This document shows, piece after piece, positions 7,202-16,285 of a DNA stretch of 19,870 bases. Both the position numbers and the translations under genes were made by a program. The notes below the pieces were generated by a model. That model did not search any database and was not told the DNA's origin. It saw only the letters and a list, made by a program, of their open reading frames with translations. Within the stretch, counting starts at the first letter, position 1. Each line of letters opens with the position of its first letter. The stretch is from Pseudomonadota bacterium (GTDB taxonomy: Bacteria; Desulfobacterota; Anaeroferrophillalia; Anaeroferrophillales; Tharpellaceae): assembly GCA_030641485.1 (NCBI GenBank), contig DAOWHJ010000005.1, positions 1 through 19,870 of the forward strand, in the 5' to 3' direction.

Positions 7202-9915
7202 GACTCTGTAACTTGCTCTAAGGTCTTAATGTTGGCTTTAAGTTTTTCAAGCTTAAGACTTAACTCCTTATGTTTACCCTGCTCTTTTGCAATAACCTCG
7301 GGCGGGGCTTTAGCCAGAAATTTCTCATTACCAAGTTTATTACTGACCCCGGTAAACTCTTTCTCAGTTTTTTTAAGCTCTTTGGCCAAACGAGCCGCCT
7401 CTTGGGCAAAATCAACCAACCCTTTCAGGGGCACAAAGATCTCAAAACCTGAAGCCAGGCCAGCCGCAGATTGGGGTGGACGTTGCACCTCTTCTGCGAT
7501 AGTCAACGAGGTCAAACGGGCAATATTGGCAATCTCACCTGAACTTTCCTTAAGGGCTTTAATAGCGCCCCCATCAACACCAGTAACCACTGCCTCTAAA
7601 CGCTGACCCGGTGAGAGATTCATTTCACCGCGAATATTTCTAATCGCAGTAATGACGGCCATCACCTGCTCCATCTCAGCAACCGCCTTTAAGTCTTCAA
7701 AGCTTGCATCAGCCTTGGGAAAAGCGGTCTGCATAATGCTCTCCGGCATGGCCGCAGTATGGGGCAGGGTCTGCCAAATCTCCTCACAGACAAACGGCAT
7801 GATCGGGTGCAGAAGTCTGACAACCTGCTCTAATGTACGATAGAGAACCACCTGAGCTGTGGTCCGTCGAGCCGCACCCTCTTTTTGAAAAAGACCGGGT
7901 TTGGCAAGCTCTAAATACCAGTCGCAGAACTCATGCCAGATAAACTGGTAGAGAACTTGGGCGGCATCATTAAAACGATAATCATCCAAGGCTGCAACCA
8001 CTTCGGCCGTAGTTTGGTTAAGCCGGTGACTAATCCAACGCTCAGCTAAAGAGAGATCACGGTCGGCAATTTTGATCTCGGGATCAAATCCCTCAAGATT
8101 CATCAGGGTAAACCGAGCCGCATTCCAAAGTTTATTGACAAAGTTACGATAACCACTGATTCGCGCTTTGGAGAGACTGACATCACGCCCCTGCGCGGCA
8201 GAAGCAGCGAGGGTAAAACGCAAGGCATCAGCCCCGTATTCATCTATAATAATCAAAGGATCAATAACATTACCCTTAGACTTACTCATCTTCTGACCAT
8301 GTTCATCCCGGACGAGAGCGTGAATATAGACATCCTTAAACGGCACCTCATCCATACATTTCAGTCCCAACATCATCATCCGGGCAACCCAGAAGAAGAG
8401 GATATCAAAACCGGTAACCAGAACCGAGGTTGGATAGTAGGTTTTCAAAGTTGCCGTAGATTCCGGCCAGCCCATAGTTGAGAACGAACAGAGACCTGAT
8501 GAGAAACAGGTATAAAGAACATCGGTCTCCTGCAGCAGGTTTGCACTTGAACACTCAGTGCAAGAGTCCGGATCCTCGCGCGCGACTATCATTTCAACAC
8601 AATCTTCGCAATACCAGGCTGGGAATCGATGCCCCTACCAGATCTGGCGCGATACACACCAATCACGAATATTCTCCATCCAGTTAAAATAGGTCTTCTC
8701 CCAATTTTGCGGGATAATTCGAGTATCACCATTCCTGACCGCCGCCATCGCCTGATCTGCTAATGGTTTAATCTTCACAAACCACTGGTTCGAAAGATAG
8801 GGCTCAATAATCGTCTGACAACGGTAACAGTGTCCAACATTATGCTGATAATCTTTAATCGCTGGCAACAGATTCAATTTTGCCAGATCCGCCACAACCT
8901 GCTTTCGGCACTCTTCACGGGTTAAACCAACGTAGGGACCGGCGTTATCATTCATAACCCCAGCCTCATCCATAACCTTGATAATCTCAAGCTGGTGACG
9001 ACTACCAACCTCAAAGTCATTAGCATCGTGGGCCGGGGTAATCTTGACCGCTCCTGAGCCAAACTCGCTATCGACATAATTATCGGCAACAATCGGAATT
9101 TTACGATTCATCAGCGGCAATAAAACCTCTTTGCCGATCATATCACGATAACGTTCATCCGAGCCGTTAACAGCAACCGCAGTATCACCAAGCATGGTTT
9201 CAGGACGGGTGGTTGAAACAATAATCGAGCCTAAACCATCGGCTAAGGGGTACTCAAGGTCCCAAAGTTTACCATCATTGTGCTCCTCAAATTCAACCTC
9301 CAAATCCGAGAGGGCAGTATGACAGCGCGGACACCAGTTGATAATATAATCGCCCTGATAAATTAACCCATCTTCGTAAAGTGAAACAAAAACCTCACGC
9401 ACTGCCGTTGAAAGCCCGGCATCCATCGTAAAACGCTCACGTTTCCAGTCACAGGATGATCCGAGACGTTTGAGCTGGTTAATAATTGTGCCGCCCGACT
9501 CCTCACGCCACTGCCAGACCCTTTCAATAAACTTCTCCCGACCAACATCGTGACGGCCAAGCCCCTCGGCCGCAAGCTGTTTTTCCACGACATTCTGGGT
9601 GGCAATACCGGCATGGTCAGTCCCCGGCATCCATAATACATTGCGACCCTGCTGGCGATGATAACGCGCCAGAATATCCTGTAACAGATTATTTAAGGCA
9701 TGTCCCATATGGAGAGAGCCGGTCACATTCGGTGGTGGAATAACCATTGAGAAAGGATCACCCTCGGCCTCTGGGTCAGCGGCAAAGCACTGCTTTTCTT
9801 CCCAAAATTCATACCACTTACTCTCGATTTTAGCTGGGTCGTAATTTTTATCCAGCTGCTGCAATTGATCGTTAGAATCAGTTACTTTTACTTTTTCGGT
9901 CATAGTCTCACTCAT
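7198..9915 (-). pseudogene. valS: Valyl-tRNA synthetase, interrupted by an in-frame amber codon
   Basis: Class I synthetase for tRNA-Val. The N-terminal half (8638-9915) has PPPNVTGSLHMGHALNN (HIGH motif), the editing-domain TTRPETMLGDTAVAV and GHCYRCQTIIEPYLSNQWFV. The C-terminal half (7198-8634) has TSVLVTGFDILFFWVARMMM, the KMSKS loop QKMSKSKGNVIDP and a C-terminal coiled coil rich in Lys/Glu. Both halves are in the same frame and are separated by a single TAG at 8637-8635, where the family has the second Trp of RQ(L/I)WWGH. Total length is normal for ValRS. Just after the stop, usually conserved residues are changed: DTWFSS reads YTCFSS, LWPFS reads LCSFS, CGE reads CVE and HRIP reads HRFP. 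The ATG at 8592 is internal, not a separate gene start. ValRS is normally essential, so this is a pseudogene with another copy elsewhere or a locally faulty sequence. The ATG at 9915 has AAGGA about 12 nt upstream. Confidence 0.9.
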
Positions 9916-10001
9916 TTCAATTAAATTTCCTTAGATTTTCAAATCTTAACCACCCGTTCGTTGTCCTCTGTGGTGAAAATTCTAGCCTGGGAGATTGTCA
10001 T

Positions 10002-11750
10002 TCAATCTTCTTCACCATCATCGATCTCCAAGGTTGCTTCCAAACGGGCGATTTCGGCTTTAATTACTTTTTCCGCCAGAGGCGGGATGACTTCACGGGC
10101 AACCTGCTCGACAATTGTCGGGGCCAAGTCGCCAATCGCTTTTATCATCTTATCCATACTTGTGTAAGTACTTTGCAAAAGCTGCCTACTCCACGCCTGG
10201 GTCATGCCCTCAATCTGCTGGGAAAAATCGGGCATTTTAGGTTCGGCCAAAACCTGGGGTTCAGCAACCGGAGCTTCGGTTGTCAGAGGTTCAACTGCCG
10301 GTGTTTCTGCCTCTGAAGAGTCAGCCAACAACTCTTCATCAACAAGATAGTCTTCCGGCAACTCATCATCGGGCTCCCCAACTTGAGTAACTTCTGAAGA
10401 TTTAGTAACTTGTGGCAATTCATCAGCAGATTCAGGAGCAACCGGTTCAAACGGTTCGTTGACAAATTCCGGAACGACCGCAGCTGTAACCTCCTCCGGG
10501 CGGGGCATTTCGACAAAACCCGTCACCGCATCAACACCCGCTGGCACCTCTGCGTCAACCTCACCCTCAACCGCCAACAGCTCATCGGCGGCATCATCTT
10601 CAGCCAGAGCAACCTCATCTAAAAGGTCACCAAGGTCACTCAATTCATCTTCGGCAACGTTGTCATCCGGCATATCTCCCTCCGGTTTTTCCGTTACGGA
10701 AAGATCCAACTCACCACTTTCAGCGACCAAAACTTCCGTTTCAGGCTTTAACCCAGCACTCTTTAACTCGGCCAAAACCGGATCATCATTCACCGGAGTC
10801 TCCGGCAGCTCAACCTCGGCGAAGTCATTATCGTCGAGTAAGGCATCAAGGTCACCAACTACCGGTTCTGTAACCTCAGTTTCACTTTTACCCGCAACTT
10901 CTGAATCTGATTCTGACATCGCTTCAGACGCAGGCTTCATCTCTTCAAAAGACGATTCCAAGTCATCCAAATCGTCACCAAAATCATCAAGGTCCAGACC
11001 GAAATCATCCTCCCCCCCATCAACCTCCACCTGAACTTCTCCGGCACCACTCCCAGCTCCAGGTTCAACCCTCTCCTCGACAGAGTCATCCGAACCACCA
11101 CTCTTTCTGGTAATTTCGGGCAATTCATCGAGCGGCAAACCCTCTTCAACAATTTCGGTAAGTTCCAGGGTTGTAATGACAGGAGCTTCTAATTTTTCCA
11201 TCTCGACATCCTCTTCCTCAGGCTCTTTTTCAGACCCTAACTGCAATTCATCGACAATTTCCGTAGCCGGCACATCTTTCACTAAGTTTTCCACAAGTAC
11301 ACCTACACCAACAAGATCATCACCAGGCTTTGGTGGAATCTCAGCAGCTAACAATTCAGCACTGCCCTCTGCCACCAATTTTAACCCTGAGATCTCTTCA
11401 ACCCGTCTCAGTAAATCAGCCTCGGTAAAAGGGATTAACAATTCATTTTCGGCCAAAACCGGCAACCCATCCTCCCCGGATAAAGTCTCATCCAGGGGTT
11501 CGCAAAGAGAGAGGATTGTCATCTGCGGACAGTCAACCCGTAAATCAGCCAACAGCGACTGGCTCTCTTCTGGGCTCGGAAATTCAGCCTCAACCAACAA
11601 AAGATCCGGATTAAATTGACCAATAACAGAGCGCAAAGCGGCCCCATCATTCACTCTATGCAACTCCACATCCAGACCCGCAACTACGGTCTCAATGAAA
11701 GCCGCCAACGGCTGCTTACTGCAAGCTAAAATAATTTTTACCATGACCAT
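10002..11750 (-). CDS. Pseudo-receiver protein with long acidic linker and PopZ-like C-terminal region
   Basis: A 582-residue protein (580 if the second ATG, at 11744, is used). Residues 1 to about 120 resemble a response-regulator receiver: KIILACSK, then NPDLLLVEAEFP where the phospho-Asp is replaced by Glu (E54), and ELLIPFTEADLLRRV where the usual Lys is missing. It should therefore not be phosphorylated in the normal way. About 130-500 is a low-complexity, probably disordered linker very rich in Glu, Asp, Pro, Val and Ala, with repeated DDL/DLDD runs. The C-terminus (about 505-582) is predicted helical and ends PTIVEQVAREVIPPLAEKVI followed by KAEIARLE. This pattern recalls the oligomerising C-terminus of PopZ-type (DUF2497) proteins; that is an inference. 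The gene sits between the FlrC-like EBP (78 bp upstream) and valS (86 bp downstream) and has its own candidate promoter. Confidence 0.85.
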   Translation of the reverse strand: MVMVKIILACSKQPLAAFIETVVAGLDVELHRVNDGAALRSVIGQFNPDLLLVEAEFPSPEESQSLLADLRVDCPQMTILSLCEPLDETLSGEDGLPVLAENELLIPFTEADLLRRVEEISGLKLVAEGSAELLAAEIPPKPGDDLVGVGVLVENLVKDVPATEIVDELQLGSEKEPEEEDVEMEKLEAPVITTLELTEIVEEGLPLDELPEITRKSGGSDDSVEERVEPGAGSGAGEVQVEVDGGEDDFGLDLDDFGDDLDDLESSFEEMKPASEAMSESDSEVAGKSETEVTEPVVGDLDALLDDNDFAEVELPETPVNDDPVLAELKSAGLKPETEVLVAESGELDLSVTEKPEGDMPDDNVAEDELSDLGDLLDEVALAEDDAADELLAVEGEVDAEVPAGVDAVTGFVEMPRPEEVTAAVVPEFVNEPFEPVAPESADELPQVTKSSEVTQVGEPDDELPEDYLVDEELLADSSEAETPAVEPLTTEAPVAEPQVLAEPKMPDFSQQIEGMTQAWSRQLLQSTYTSMDKMIKAIGDLAPTIVEQVAREVIPPLAEKVIKAEIARLEATLEIDDGEED

Positions 11751-11780
11751 AAAAACTCATATTTAATTGGAAGCTCTTAC

Positions 11781-11789
11781 ATTATAACA
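11781..11789 (-). promoter_or_regulatory. Extended -10 promoter element upstream of the pseudo-receiver gene
   Basis: On the minus strand the sequence TGTTATAAT matches the extended -10 consensus (TGnTATAAT). No good -35 is visible at the right distance, which extended -10 promoters tolerate. Transcription would start near 11774, about 24 nt before the ATG at 11750. This would let the gene and valS downstream be transcribed apart from the regulator genes. Confidence 0.45.
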
Positions 11790-11828
11790 TGCTTATTTGC
11801 AACCACCCTACTAAATTCTAGCGGGCTC

Positions 11829-13250
11829 CTATTTATCTTCTTGATCGCCATATTTTTCGCGATACTCTTTAAGTTTGTTTCTTAAAGTTCTAATACTGAT
11901 CCCAAGTTGGGCCGCAGCGTGGGTCCGGTTCGAATCAACCGCTTTCAAAGTCTTGTAGATCATGTAACGCTCAACCTCAGCCAGGGTCGTACCGGCGGGA
12001 AGAGGCAAATTTTCAAGAGGCCCGGTGTCAGTGTTCAAACGCTCATGAGCAAAATCATCAACTCGGGATCCACCCCCATCCGGCAACGGCGGCAAAAGTT
12101 CAACATCCGGCACCGCCTCAGGGTCAATAAAGAAATCTTCCAGTTCAAGAGTCGATCCCACCGCTAAAACCACGGCACGCTCAACCATATTTTCAAGTTC
12201 TCGAACATTGCCCGGATAACTGTGACCTAAAAGAAAACGCCGAGCGCGCTCCGAAAGAGCGTCAAACTGGCGACCATTAAGCTCACTGTACTTAACAATA
12301 AAGTTCTCCAGTAAAAGCTCAATGTCATGCGGTCGTTCACGCAGAGGGGGCAGGGTTAGAGGAATAACATTGAGGCGATAATAGAGATCCTGACGAAAAT
12401 TTCCGGCCGCGACCTCAGCCGCCAAATCACGGTTTGTCGTCGCAACGATGCGTACGTCAACCGGAATTGGCTGCCGGCCACCAAGACGGTCGACTTCGCC
12501 CTCCTGCAGTACACGTAACAATTTGCTCTGCAAAGGCAGCGCCATCTCACCAAGTTCATCAAGGAGCAAGGTGCCACCATCCGCCTGTTCAAACTTCCCA
12601 ATTTTACGCTGCAAAGCGCCGGTAAATGCTCCTTTTTCAAAACCAAAAAGCTCACTCTCAAGTAGGTTCTCGGGCAAAGCTGCGCAATTAATTGCAACTA
12701 ACATTTTGTCGGCTCGTGGGCTGTTACGCTGAATAAAACGGGCGAGTAGCTCTTTCCCGGTGCCACTCTCTCCCTGGATCAGAACTGTCGCCCGACTTTT
12801 GGCGGCCCTTTTGGCCAAGTCCATCACTCTGACCATGCGCGGATCACGAAAAAGCAGATTATGACTATCTGGAACTTTACTAGACCGCGTACAATCTTCG
12901 ACAACTTCGACAACCTTAGCAGCAAGTTCCCTAAGCGAGAAACTCTTCTTTAACAGATAGTCAATCGCACCAGAACGAATCGCAATAACAGCGCCATCGA
13001 CAGTCGGTTTTGTGACCACCGGCAGAAGCTCCATCTCAGGGTAGAGCCGCCGCAGATATGCAATCAGATTTTCTCCCTGAAACTCACAATCTAAATCCCC
13101 AAGCAGAAGATCTATCAGACCGGCGGCGGCAAAAAAGCGCTCGAAATCACCCGGCACCTCTGTTGCAGCAGCCTGAACCCCGGCTTTATTCAAGGTTTGG
13201 GCCAAGGCTTGAGCAAACTGAGTGTCGTTATCTAAAATTACTACTTTAAT
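11829..13250 (-). CDS. Sigma-54-dependent response regulator, FlrC/NtrC-like (probable AUU start)
   Basis: A 473-residue transcription activator if started at the ATT at 13250, which gives (M)KVVILDNDTQFAQAL, a normal receiver beginning. The first usual start codon is a TTG at 13205, 15 codons inside the domain. The receiver (1 to about 120) keeps D7/D9, D52 as likely acceptor, T80 and a Lys near 101, so phosphorylation is plausible. The AAA+ domain has Walker A GESGTGKE (160-167), the sigma-54-contacting GAFTGA (207-212) and Walker B LLLDEL (D241/E242), plus FRQDLYYRLN with arginine-finger candidates. The Fis-type HTH near the C-terminus (HAAAQLGISIRTLRNKLKEY) resembles flagellar regulators FlrC/FleR/FlbD. 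It overlaps the 3' end of the TPR gene by 10 bp and ends with TAG. Confidence 0.9.
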   Translation of the reverse strand: MKVVILDNDTQFAQALAQTLNKAGVQAAATEVPGDFERFFAAAGLIDLLLGDLDCEFQGENLIAYLRRLYPEMELLPVVTKPTVDGAVIAIRSGAIDYLLKKSFSLRELAAKVVEVVEDCTRSSKVPDSHNLLFRDPRMVRVMDLAKRAAKSRATVLIQGESGTGKELLARFIQRNSPRADKMLVAINCAALPENLLESELFGFEKGAFTGALQRKIGKFEQADGGTLLLDELGEMALPLQSKLLRVLQEGEVDRLGGRQPIPVDVRIVATTNRDLAAEVAAGNFRQDLYYRLNVIPLTLPPLRERPHDIELLLENFIVKYSELNGRQFDALSERARRFLLGHSYPGNVRELENMVERAVVLAVGSTLELEDFFIDPEAVPDVELLPPLPDGGGSRVDDFAHERLNTDTGPLENLPLPAGTTLAEVERYMIYKTLKAVDSNRTHAAAQLGISIRTLRNKLKEYREKYGDQEDK

Positions 13251-16200
13251 AAGTCACTCTCCTGCTGCCAACTAAAATCCTTACTCGCGATTGCCGCCGA
13301 AGCGGTCCAGGGATTGCTAGGAAACTCAGTCTCCATACGCACCAAAATGGCGGTAACCGCATCCCCTTTAGCCAGCCCAATCTGACAACGCAACTGCCAA
13401 TAGAAAATCTCTGCACCCTCCTCGGTTGGGGCCAGAAATGTCAACTTTGAAAACCAGGAGTATGCCTCAAGATACGCTTTTTTTTCATAAAGCATGCGGG
13501 CAAGTCGATAGCCCAATAATAAACGGTGATCGACTGTAATCTCCTGAGGGTTGGTAAAGGAGATGGTCGCCGCTAAGCGCAAAGAGTCTAAGGCCAGCTC
13601 CCGCTTCTCTTCAAGAATCCACAGATCAGTTGCCAGAGAGTTTACCTCAACCCGCTCTTTAATTGCCGCCTCCGGTAACTCTTTCTCAACCAGGCTTAAG
13701 GTTGCAAAAGCCTCACCGAGCAACCCTCGCTGCTCTTGCATATGCGCTCGCAACAGCAGCATCCGCACGCGCCAAAGTGGATCAAGCTGCTTAAAATCAA
13801 TCTCGCCAAGAAACTCTTCGGCCTCATCAATACGCTCTAATTGCATCAAGAGATCAACAATCCCCCAGTTAATAATCTGTCTTTGATCCGGTTTTGGATT
13901 AAGCCGCTCAACCTCTTTATAAACCTTAAGAGCACCAGTCTCAAAACCCTCTCTGTGCAGGGCTTCACCAACCCACAAAAAAGGATAAACCGCACCGGGG
14001 CGCGACAGAAAATCATCTCTATACTCATGCTGTAAGGCCACAATCTCAGCAAAGCGTTCGCCTTTATAGTGCTCCTCAATCTCCGCAAAGATCGCTTTAC
14101 GTAAACGTGTAAACGCGGCATCACGCAGCCCCGGCTCCAGTCGCCGTTGTAACATCTGACCTAAAATCCGGCGTGAATTTTCATACTCACCCCGGTCATA
14201 ATAGAGCCGGCCAAGATTAAGCCTGGCGATACCGGTAAAGAGGCTTTCCGGGTGATGCTCAACTAGGTAAAGGTAGGCGGCTTCGCTGTCTAAGAATTTA
14301 GCGTAGTTTTCATTAAGCAGTTCAAGTTCCTGACGAACAACTCGGTTTTCACCCAAAATTGCCATCTTCAAACGGGAAACAATATCACCTTCACTTCCTG
14401 AAAACTCTTTCACAACTGTGGTAAACATCAGCATCGCTTCCGTCGGATTCTTCTCAACCACTAGAATCTCGCCAATTTTGGCCAGCGCCTGCGGGGTATT
14501 TTTATCATTGGGAAAGAGGTTGCGCATCATCAAAAAATACTCTTTCGCCTCAAGATAGCGCTGCAACCGATGATAACTACTCCCAAGAAGATAGAGTGAC
14601 AATGGATCCCGCTGAAGAAAATCGGGATCTTTGTCAATCCCGACCCGGTACTCTGCTAAAGCCTTTTCCGGTTGGCCAAGATTAATTAAAGCGTTGGCAC
14701 GATAGTAGTGGGCATAGACCGAAAAGCCACCCTCAGGCTGACGCTTAAGAAGATCGGAAAAATCATCGTAAGCATCATCATAGCGCTGTAAAGAAAAGCT
14801 GAGCCGGGCTAAGGCAAAACTTGCCGCCGTCGCAAATGGGCTCTCTGGGTAGCTCTTAAGAAGGGCCTTGTAGACCCCAGATGCCTCATAGAAAAACTCC
14901 ATATTCTCATAAAGTCTGGCGACCTGCAATAGGGCCCAAGGAGCATCAGGGTGATCCGCGTGGGTCCGCACCGCAGCCAGGAACTCGTCGATCAAAGCTG
15001 CCATTCGACTGCGACTGCCATTATCTACGATTGCGGCTTGCACCCGGGCATCAAAGCGCCGAAACTTAGCTGAAACATTTAAGGATGAATCGGGAAACTC
15101 TTTAACCAGCTGATTAAAAAGTTCTTCGGACGCAATAAAATCACTCTCTTGATAGGCTTTTAACCCCTGATCAAAGAGTTCCTGGCCCGGCTGTAGAACA
15201 CTCAGAACTTTGCGATCGGTTTCTAGCTGCGGCTCCGGTTTGGACTCAAGCTCAGGTTCAAGCCCAGACTCCAACTGAACTTCGGGTTGAGGTTGGCTGA
15301 CCTGCACCTCAACTGACGGCGTACTCGGCTGAATTGCGGCAACTGGGGCGGCAACCGGTTGCGGCTCAACCAACTCAGTTTCAGGTTTAAGTTCTACTTT
15401 TTTATCTACTTCCAGGTCGGGCTCAGGTTCTTTAACTGCGGAGTTGTCTTCCCCTTCTGGAGGTAGAACTTCACCTTCAAGCGGCCTATCTGCGACCGGA
15501 ATTTCAGTTACAGCCTCAGGCACTGTTTCAGCTTCGACATCAGCAATCGTTTCGGCTACCACCGGAGGTTCAGTCTGGAGTTGCTTTGCAGAAGCCCCAC
15601 TTTCAGCAGGCAGCTCCGCCGTTTCCTGATGCTTTTCCGGTGCGGCTTCCGATTTCAATGGAGCTGACGGTTCAGTTTTCACAACTGCCTTAGATACCGC
15701 CAGTGATAACTGTGATTGAGTTGGTCTAGCCTTTCCCTCTTTTTCAGGATCTGGCTTTACGACATCTGAGTCCGCCTCTTTTAAGGATTCTTGAGAAGGC
15801 GATTTTTCAACCTGAGGCTTATCCTCAGAGGTCGGCTCCGAAACCGTTATATCAACCACACACATGGCTGGCGATTCAAAGAGTGAAACTTTGAAACTGT
15901 AGTTGACGACCCGCAAGTAGACCGCAATTTCGAGATACTGATCCTGCGAGGTAACATTGACACCCTTAACTATGGGGTCGTTGACAACCTTAATCGGCTG
16001 AGCCCCGTAGTTATGGAAGTCAAAAAGTTTGATTACAAATTTTTTATTTTCGCGATCCTCTTCAGTCTCATAATAGCCGCCTTGGTTAAGCCGCATAACT
16101 ATCCGACTCTTACCCCGTTTCTTATCGGTTTTAAGTTGAATTTTAAGGAGATTTTTACGGTTCCTCTCAATTGCAGACACTGGTTCCGTCGCAATCGTGA

Positions 16201-16285
16201 CCAGAAACAACGGCAACACTAGCAACACCATCAACCATCGAAAATGCATCAATAACGCCTTAAATCTGAACCGGCACCAGCGCAT
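13241..16285 (-). CDS. Secreted AMIN-domain and tetratricopeptide repeat protein
   Basis: A 1014-residue envelope protein. The N-terminus is a signal peptide: basic n-region, hydrophobic core at about 17-33 (LMVLLVLPLFLVTIATEP) and a likely VSA cleavage at about 38. Residues about 45-150 resemble an AMIN domain, a periplasmic peptidoglycan- or secretin-associated module. About 150-360 is a Pro/Glu/Val-rich, probably disordered spacer. From about 365 to the end run TPR-like helical repeats (for example LFDQGLKAYQESDFIASEEL and YLLGSSYHRLQRYLEAKEYF) of the type seen in YbgF/CpoB and BamD relatives. ATG at 16285 overlaps the upstream regulator stop (TAATG) and has a GAGGAG site 8 nt upstream; ATG at 16249 is a second option nearer the signal peptide. 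It lies between two sigma-54 activator genes and is probably co-transcribed with them. The function is unknown; assembly of an envelope or surface machine is likely. Confidence 0.88.
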   Translation of the reverse strand: MRWCRFRFKALLMHFRWLMVLLVLPLFLVTIATEPVSAIERNRKNLLKIQLKTDKKRGKSRIVMRLNQGGYYETEEDRENKKFVIKLFDFHNYGAQPIKVVNDPIVKGVNVTSQDQYLEIAVYLRVVNYSFKVSLFESPAMCVVDITVSEPTSEDKPQVEKSPSQESLKEADSDVVKPDPEKEGKARPTQSQLSLAVSKAVVKTEPSAPLKSEAAPEKHQETAELPAESGASAKQLQTEPPVVAETIADVEAETVPEAVTEIPVADRPLEGEVLPPEGEDNSAVKEPEPDLEVDKKVELKPETELVEPQPVAAPVAAIQPSTPSVEVQVSQPQPEVQLESGLEPELESKPEPQLETDRKVLSVLQPGQELFDQGLKAYQESDFIASEELFNQLVKEFPDSSLNVSAKFRRFDARVQAAIVDNGSRSRMAALIDEFLAAVRTHADHPDAPWALLQVARLYENMEFFYEASGVYKALLKSYPESPFATAASFALARLSFSLQRYDDAYDDFSDLLKRQPEGGFSVYAHYYRANALINLGQPEKALAEYRVGIDKDPDFLQRDPLSLYLLGSSYHRLQRYLEAKEYFLMMRNLFPNDKNTPQALAKIGEILVVEKNPTEAMLMFTTVVKEFSGSEGDIVSRLKMAILGENRVVRQELELLNENYAKFLDSEAAYLYLVEHHPESLFTGIARLNLGRLYYDRGEYENSRRILGQMLQRRLEPGLRDAAFTRLRKAIFAEIEEHYKGERFAEIVALQHEYRDDFLSRPGAVYPFLWVGEALHREGFETGALKVYKEVERLNPKPDQRQIINWGIVDLLMQLERIDEAEEFLGEIDFKQLDPLWRVRMLLLRAHMQEQRGLLGEAFATLSLVEKELPEAAIKERVEVNSLATDLWILEEKRELALDSLRLAATISFTNPQEITVDHRLLLGYRLARMLYEKKAYLEAYSWFSKLTFLAPTEEGAEIFYWQLRCQIGLAKGDAVTAILVRMETEFPSNPWTASAAIASKDFSWQQESDLLK
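13248..13263 (-). promoter_or_regulatory. Shine-Dalgarno and ATT start of the FlrC-like gene
   Basis: On the minus strand AGGAG (13263-13259) is followed by 8 nt and then ATT (13250-13248). The same arrangement, AGGAGAGTGCTTAATG, precedes the upstream TPR gene, where the start is a normal ATG. The matching layout supports ATT, or an original ATG, as the true start. Confidence 0.6.

Noticed and set aside
7198..8592. A separate 464-residue gene starting at ATG 8592
   Set aside because: It is the C-terminal part of valS in the same frame as the upstream half; the sequence between 8634 and 8593 is also recognisable ValRS.
8635..8637. TAG in valS read as Trp or pyrrolysine (recoding)
   Set aside because: TAG serves as the normal stop for the TPR gene (13243-13241) and the FlrC-like gene (11831-11829) in the same window, and several neighbouring conserved valS residues are changed too, which recoding would not explain.
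10459..11034. Long plus-strand open frame rich in Ser/Thr
   Set aside because: It is the antisense shadow of the acidic linker in the minus-strand pseudo-receiver gene; GAN codon bias removes stops on the other strand. No Shine-Dalgarno and no recognisable domain.
11927..11936. GGTTCGAATC, resembling a tRNA T-loop
   Set aside because: It lies inside the HTH coding region of the FlrC-like gene and no cloverleaf could be built around it.
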